Shown one piece after another: positions 59,826 to 64,000 of a DNA stretch of 64,000 nt. The position numbers and the translations under genes were made by a program. The DNA comes from ZC4RG42 sp036676355 (lineage in GTDB: Bacteria; Pseudomonadota; Gammaproteobacteria; Burkholderiales; SG8-39), in assembly GCA_036676355.1 (NCBI GenBank), contig JAKFDA010000043.1, forward strand, positions 1 to 64,000, read 5' to 3'. The notes beneath the pieces were generated by a model that saw only the letters and a program-made list of their open reading frames with translations, did no database searches and was not told the DNA's origin. Positions within the stretch are counted from its first letter, which is position 1, and every line of letters starts with the position of its first letter.

Positions 59826-61451
59826 ATGTCCGCCTGGCTATCTCGTCGAATTCCGTTACCGCTGCACGACTGGCCGCTCGCTGCGCTGGTCGCCGCCTTC
59901 CTGCTGCCCGGATTGCTGGGGCATGACCCATGGAAAACCGAAGATGCGATCGGCATCGGTGTCGTGCACCAGATGCTCTCCGCCGGAAACTGGCTCACGC
60001 CGCAATTGGCCGGTGAACCTTTTCTGCAGGACGGCCCGGTCTATTTCTGGGTAGCGGCCGCCTTCGTCAAGCTGCTCGATTTTGCCCTTCCCGCGCACGA
60101 AGCGGCGCGTTTTGCCAGCACGCTCTTCGTCCTGCTTGCGCTCTGGTGGGTCAGGCTCGCCGCGCGCGAGCTCTACGGCAAGACGGAAGGCGATCTGTCG
60201 ATGCTTGCGCTGCTCGGTTGCATCGGACTGATGTGGCACGCGCACGAGACGGCGCCAGATATGGCCATGATCGCCGGATTGGCGGGCGCCTATTACGGTC
60301 TCGCCATTGCCCAACGCATGCCGCTCAAGGGCGGCGTATTTTTCGGCGTCGGCTGCGGCCTCGCCTTTCTCGCCAAAGGATTGTTCGGGGTCGCACAACC
60401 TTTGCTTGCGGCATTGTTGGTGCTGGCGTTCTCCGCCGAATACCGCAAACGCGAGTTCGGATTCGCCGTCGGCGTCGGACTCGCGGTACTTGCCCCATTT
60501 GCTGCCGTGTGGCCCTGGCTGCTGAGCGCATACGCGCCGAGCTACTACGAAAGCTGGTGGGCGTGGCAAATCGCGAACATCACAAGTCGACCGGAATGGA
60601 ACGAGATTCTCGACACCATCAAAACGCTGTCGTGGGCCGCGTGGCCGGCGTGGCCTTTGACGCTATGGGCCACGTGGACGTATCGCAGACGTTTGCACGA
60701 GCCGGGGTATGCGGTGCCGCTCGTGGCCGGACTGGTGTCCCTCGGTCTTTTGATGTTCGTCGAATCGCCCGACGAAATGGACACGCTGGTCATGCTCGTG
60801 CCGCTGGCGATCCCGGCGGGCAGCGCGGCGGTGCGCATGCGGCGCGGCGCGACCAATGCGCTGGCCTGGTTCGCCATCATGACCTTCACGCTCATCGGCT
60901 GCTTCATGTGGCTCATGTGGATTGCGGCACTCAGCGGATTTCCGGAGCGGCTCGCGGCCAACGCCACGAGACTGCAGCCGGGTTGGGAGTTGCAAATCAA
61001 CCTGGTCGCAGTGCTGAGCGCGCTTGCGCTCACGATCGGCTGGCTGATTCTCATCCTACGCAGCGAGCGTTCGATTCTGCGCGCCCTGACGCACTGGGGC
61101 GCGGGCGCCGCACTATGCTGGGGTCTGGCCGCCACACTCTGGCTGGGCTGGATCGACCATGGCCGCTCGTATCGCGGCGTCGCGGAAGGTCTACGCACGC
61201 ACCTGCCGGCGCGCTACAGCTGCATCGAAAGTCGCGGCCTACGTCTGCCGCAGCGCGCGCTTTTCGACTATCACGCGAATATCGAAACGCGACGGCAGGA
61301 AATCCACGGAACGACCAAGTGTCCATACCTGCTCGTGCAGACCAGTACGCGCGAACGCGCGGCCGATCCGGGGCGCGAATGGCAGCGCATATGGGAGGGC
61401 AGCCGGCCGCGCGATCGCGAACGCTATCGGTTGTATCGCAGAAAGGGCTGA
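59826..61451 (+). CDS. Glycosyltransferase family 39/ArnT-like membrane protein
   Basis: A 541-residue integral membrane protein with about ten to twelve predicted transmembrane segments in the first 440 residues and a soluble C-terminal domain. GHDPWKTEDAIGIGVVHQML (about residues 32-51) carries the acidic pair in the first periplasmic loop that is typical of PMT/ArnT enzymes using polyprenyl-phosphate sugars; DGPVYFWVAAAF fits the same group. The acceptor (lipid A, protein or glycan) is not evident. The ATG at 59826 has no ribosome site, and TTGACC/TAATGA promoter-like boxes end just upstream, so the message may be nearly leaderless. pgi follows by three bases. Confidence 0.78.
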   Translation: MSAWLSRRIPLPLHDWPLAALVAAFLLPGLLGHDPWKTEDAIGIGVVHQMLSAGNWLTPQLAGEPFLQDGPVYFWVAAAFVKLLDFALPAHEAARFASTLFVLLALWWVRLAARELYGKTEGDLSMLALLGCIGLMWHAHETAPDMAMIAGLAGAYYGLAIAQRMPLKGGVFFGVGCGLAFLAKGLFGVAQPLLAALLVLAFSAEYRKREFGFAVGVGLAVLAPFAAVWPWLLSAYAPSYYESWWAWQIANITSRPEWNEILDTIKTLSWAAWPAWPLTLWATWTYRRRLHEPGYAVPLVAGLVSLGLLMFVESPDEMDTLVMLVPLAIPAGSAAVRMRRGATNALAWFAIMTFTLIGCFMWLMWIAALSGFPERLAANATRLQPGWELQINLVAVLSALALTIGWLILILRSERSILRALTHWGAGAALCWGLAATLWLGWIDHGRSYRGVAEGLRTHLPARYSCIESRGLRLPQRALFDYHANIETRRQEIHGTTKCPYLLVQTSTRERAADPGREWQRIWEGSRPRDRERYRLYRRKG

Positions 61452-61454
61452 TCG

Positions 61455-63020
61455 ATGTCGCTGCTCACCCGCACTGAATCCTGGCACCGCCTCACGGAAC
61501 ATCATGCGCGGGTAGCGAATTTGCGCATGCGCGATCAGTTCGCCGCGGACGGTGAACGTGGCCAACGCTACAGCGTGGAGGCGGCCGGGCTCTATCTCGA
61601 TTATTCCAAGCACCGCATCACCGACGAAACGCTGCAACTGCTGGCCGGATTGGCGCGCGAGCGCGATCTGGCTAGCTGGATCGCGCGCATGTTCGCCGGT
61701 CATCCGATCAATAACAGCGAGCAGCGCGCCGTGTTGCACGTGGCATTGCGCGCCGCCTCGCCCCCGACCGAAGTCGGCGAGGCTCTGGGCCGCATGCGCG
61801 CATTCGCGCGCGCGATACGCAACGGCACGCTGACGGGGGCGTCAGGAGAGCGCATCAGCGATGTGGTGAATCTCGGCATCGGCGGCTCCGATCTCGGGCC
61901 GCGCATGGCCGTGCGCGCATTGCGGCGTTTTTGCCCCGATCTGCCGCGCGTACATTTCGTCGCCAACGTGGATCCCGAGGATCTCAACGCGACGCTCGCC
62001 GATCTGCGCCCCGAATCCACGCTGTTCATCATCGCATCCAAAACGTTTACCACCGCGGAAACCCTGATGAACGCGCAGCGTGCGCGTACCTGGTTAGGCA
62101 CTCGTATTGCCGAAACGCATCTGGGCAGGCATTACGCCGCCATCAGCACAAATCTGGCGGCTGCCGGAAGTTTCGGTATCGCGGAAGATCGCATCTTTCC
62201 GATGTGGGATTGGGTCGGCGGCCGTTTCTCGCTCTGGTCGGCAGTCGGACTCGCGCTCATGATCGCCATCGGCCCGGAGGCATTCGATGAATTGCTGGCC
62301 GGTGCGCGCAGCATGGATGAACACTTCCGCACCGCGCCGGTGGAATCGAACATGCCGGCGCTTCTCGGGCTACTTGGTGTCTGGTACACCGATTTCTATG
62401 GTGCGCGCACTCATGCCGTGCTGCCGTACGCGCAAGATCTGCTGCTCTTCCCGGATCACTTGCAACAGCTCGAAATGGAATCGAACGGCAAACGGGTAGA
62501 CCGAGATGGCGAAGCGGTCGATTACCTCACCGCCCCAGTGCTTTGGGGCAGCGTGGGTACCAACGGCCAGCACGCATTTCATCAATTACTGCATCAAGGA
62601 ACGCAGCTCGTGCCGGCGGATTTCATTATCGTGCGAGCCTGCGCGGAACATGGCGATGTCGAAGCGCATCGCATGTTGCTCGCCAATGCCCTTGCGCAAA
62701 GCGCGGCGCTGATGATGGGCCACGACGATATGGCCCAGCCGTATCGTCACTATCCGGGTAACCAGCCGTCCAGCACCATCGTCCTGCCGCGCATCGACCC
62801 CTATTCGCTCGGCGCGCTCGTGGCGCTCTACGAACATAAGGTGTACGTTCAAGGCATCATGTGGGGCGTCAACAGCTTCGACCAATGGGGCGTCGAACTG
62901 GGTAAAGGCATTGCCCGATCACTGCTTCCGGTTCTTGCGGGTCAGGCGCCCGTTACGGAACTGGACGGTTCGACGCAGACCCTGATCGGCCGTCTGCGTA
63001 TAGCGGCGGAAAACGGGTAA
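61455..63020 (+). CDS. pgi: Glucose-6-phosphate isomerase
   Basis: A 521-residue glycolytic/gluconeogenic isomerase. The signature DWVGGRFSLWSAVG, NLGIGGSDLGPRM phosphate loop, catalytic Glu in EMESNGKRV, His in GTNGQHAFHQLLHQG and Lys in FDQWGVELGK are all present. It follows the glycosyltransferase by three bases, so is likely translated from the same message; sugar-phosphate supply to glycan synthesis could explain the pairing. Confidence 0.96.
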   Translation: MSLLTRTESWHRLTEHHARVANLRMRDQFAADGERGQRYSVEAAGLYLDYSKHRITDETLQLLAGLARERDLASWIARMFAGHPINNSEQRAVLHVALRAASPPTEVGEALGRMRAFARAIRNGTLTGASGERISDVVNLGIGGSDLGPRMAVRALRRFCPDLPRVHFVANVDPEDLNATLADLRPESTLFIIASKTFTTAETLMNAQRARTWLGTRIAETHLGRHYAAISTNLAAAGSFGIAEDRIFPMWDWVGGRFSLWSAVGLALMIAIGPEAFDELLAGARSMDEHFRTAPVESNMPALLGLLGVWYTDFYGARTHAVLPYAQDLLLFPDHLQQLEMESNGKRVDRDGEAVDYLTAPVLWGSVGTNGQHAFHQLLHQGTQLVPADFIIVRACAEHGDVEAHRMLLANALAQSAALMMGHDDMAQPYRHYPGNQPSSTIVLPRIDPYSLGALVALYEHKVYVQGIMWGVNSFDQWGVELGKGIARSLLPVLAGQAPVTELDGSTQTLIGRLRIAAENG

Positions 63021-63086
63021 GAGACGGCCGCGTACGCTCTGCGGTACGCTGCCGCATCCGGCACTAACAACGTGAGGAGTACAGCC

Positions 63087-63326
63087 ATGAACGAAGAAAC
63101 GCTGAATATAAGTATCCGCAAATTTCTCAAACAAGTCGGCGTGCTGTCCCAGCGGGAAATCGAGCGTGCGGTCAGCCGCGCGCTTGAATCCGAAGCGGTG
63201 CGCGGCGACGAGCATCTTCCCGCCGTCATGACGCTCGAAGTAGCGGGCCTGAAACTGCGCACCCAATTCGAAGGCACAATCAAACTCGACGACGGCGACG
63301 CGCTCACCATGACTACAGCCGAATGA
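63087..63326 (+). CDS. DUF6494-like small protein
   Basis: A 79-residue protein of unknown function. It begins MNEETLNISIRKFLKQVG and has a SQREIERAVSRALESEAVRG helix followed by a beta-rich end (VMTLEVAGLKLRTQFEGTIKLDDGD), as in the DUF6494 family as I recall it. GAGGAG precedes the ATG, and the upstream in-frame ATG is not supported. The last 14 bases overlap the 3' end of the convergent orn. Confidence 0.72.
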   Translation: MNEETLNISIRKFLKQVGVLSQREIERAVSRALESEAVRGDEHLPAVMTLEVAGLKLRTQFEGTIKLDDGDALTMTTAE

Positions 63327-63858
63327 AGTGCTCGCGGTAGTACTTGAGCTCCTCAATGGACTCCTGAATATCGGCCAGCGCTTCATGTTTGCCGTGCTTA
63401 CTGAGTCCCTTGGCGAGCTCGGGCTTCCAACGTCGCACCAGTTCCTTCAAGGTGCTGACGTCGAGATTGCGGTAATGAAAATAGGATTCCAGCGCCGGCA
63501 TATAGCGCGCCAGAAATCGGCGATCCTGGCAAATTGAGTTGCCGCACATGGGTGAAGCGCCCTTCGGCACCTGGAGAAGAAGAAAATCGAGCATCTGTTT
63601 TTCGACCTCCGCATCCGACAGGGTCGATTCCTTCACCCTGGCAATCAATCCTGATCGGGCGTGAGTGCCCTTGTTCCAGTCGTCCATGCCATCAAGCACT
63701 TCATTCGCCTGATGCACGACCAGAACGGGCGCTATGGCGACCGTTTCAAGCTGGGAGTTCGTCACCACGATCGCCACTTCGATAATCCGGTCGCGTTCCG
63801 GACTCAAACCGGTCATCTCCATATCGATCCAGATGAGGTTGTTCTGGTCTTGGGCCAT
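63313..63858 (-). CDS. orn: Oligoribonuclease
   Basis: A 181-residue DEDDh 3'-5' exonuclease that degrades 2- to 5-mer RNAs, including pGpG from c-di-GMP turnover. Asp12 and Glu14 (WIDMEMTGL), the middle Asp in MCGNSICQDRRFLARYMP and the final His-Asp in LSKHGKHEALADIQESIEELKYYREH are present. It is divergent from the truncated gene at the right edge, as is common in betaproteobacteria. Confidence 0.97.
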   Translation of the reverse strand: MAQDQNNLIWIDMEMTGLSPERDRIIEVAIVVTNSQLETVAIAPVLVVHQANEVLDGMDDWNKGTHARSGLIARVKESTLSDAEVEKQMLDFLLLQVPKGASPMCGNSICQDRRFLARYMPALESYFHYRNLDVSTLKELVRRWKPELAKGLSKHGKHEALADIQESIEELKYYREHFIRL

Positions 63859-63920
63859 GCTGACGTCGTCTCAAGTAAAATGAAATTGTCTCATAGGCCG
63901 CCGCGCATCATCATGTTCGT

Positions 63921-64000
63921 ATGAATGCTTTCACCTATGCCTTCGTCGCAGCGCTCGGGCTGGGGACCGCGATCCGTCTGTGGCTTGCGTATCGACACAT
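63921..64000 (+). CDS. Start of a membrane protein gene, possibly M48 (Ste24-type) peptidase, cut by the window edge
   Basis: Twenty-six codons from ATG at 63921 encode MNAFTYAFVAALGLGTAIRL and then WLAYRH, a hydrophobic N-terminal segment followed by a basic turn. In many betaproteobacteria the gene divergent from orn is an M48 peptidase with this kind of start, which is why I suggest it; no catalytic motif lies inside the window. Confidence 0.55.
   Translation, partial: MNAFTYAFVAALGLGTAIRLWLAYRH

Overview
The window reads as chromosome of a betaproteobacterium, GC-rich and probably free-living. The basis is gene order: leuC-ecn-leuD-leuB-asd-fimV-truA-trpF-trpB-trpA-accD-folC-SPOR-cvpA-purF-metZ, rplT-pheS-pheT-ihfA-merR-tRNA-Pro, hrcA/nadK/recN and trxA-rho-rpmE are arrangements familiar from Burkholderiales, Rhodocyclales and relatives. 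The sequence does not allow a finer placement. I saw no insertion sequence, prophage, CRISPR array or rRNA gene.

Bases 1-11400 are accessory. Four minus-strand genes (class V aminotransferase, class II aldolase-like enzyme, tandem nitrilase-like protein, Tat-exported TRAP-type binding protein) and a separate Rossmann-fold dehydrogenase look like one small-molecule catabolic regulon. The aminotransferase and dehydrogenase promoters carry the same 18-bp box with a GTATAC core, and a GntR/FCD regulator is divergent from the dehydrogenase. A second, paralogous GntR gene, a LysR regulator with a palindrome beside its start, a glutathione S-transferase and a PNPOx-like protein follow. Substrate unknown.

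Bases 11400-19600 carry tRNA-Pro(GGG), a MerR regulator, ihfA, pheT, pheS, rplT, rpmI, infC (AUC start), thrS and tRNA-Val(GAC), all on the minus strand. Bases 19650-31800 carry glutathione reductase, recN, nadK, hrcA, hemH, a small membrane protein, grpE-dnaK-dnaJ behind a clear sigma-32 promoter, and a branched-chain-amino-acid-type ABC binding protein. Bases 31800-37000 carry cysS, a TPR lipid-free periplasmic protein, two cyclophilins, lpxH and metZ.

Bases 37300-53200 are the long minus-strand purF-to-leuC block (purine, folate, fatty acid, tryptophan, tRNA modification, FimV, lysine/threonine entry, leucine). Bases 53300-64000 carry an M48 lipoprotein protease, an MFS transporter, aroC, a CBS-pair protein, an unlisted 49-residue small gene, trxA, rho, rpmE, a GT39-like membrane glycosyltransferase, pgi, a DUF6494-like gene, orn and the first 26 codons of what may be another M48 protease.

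The items most worth a second look are: (1) an intergenic repeat of about 115 bp with CTGATTAAG/CTTAATCAG ends, present in three clear copies and one decayed copy, one of which supplies the pheS stop codon; (2) the duplicated promoter-operator module of the accessory regulon; (3) the tandem nitrilase whose second half has Gly in place of the catalytic Cys; (4) intrinsic terminators placed directly before thrS and trpA; (5) the small gene at 57204-57353.
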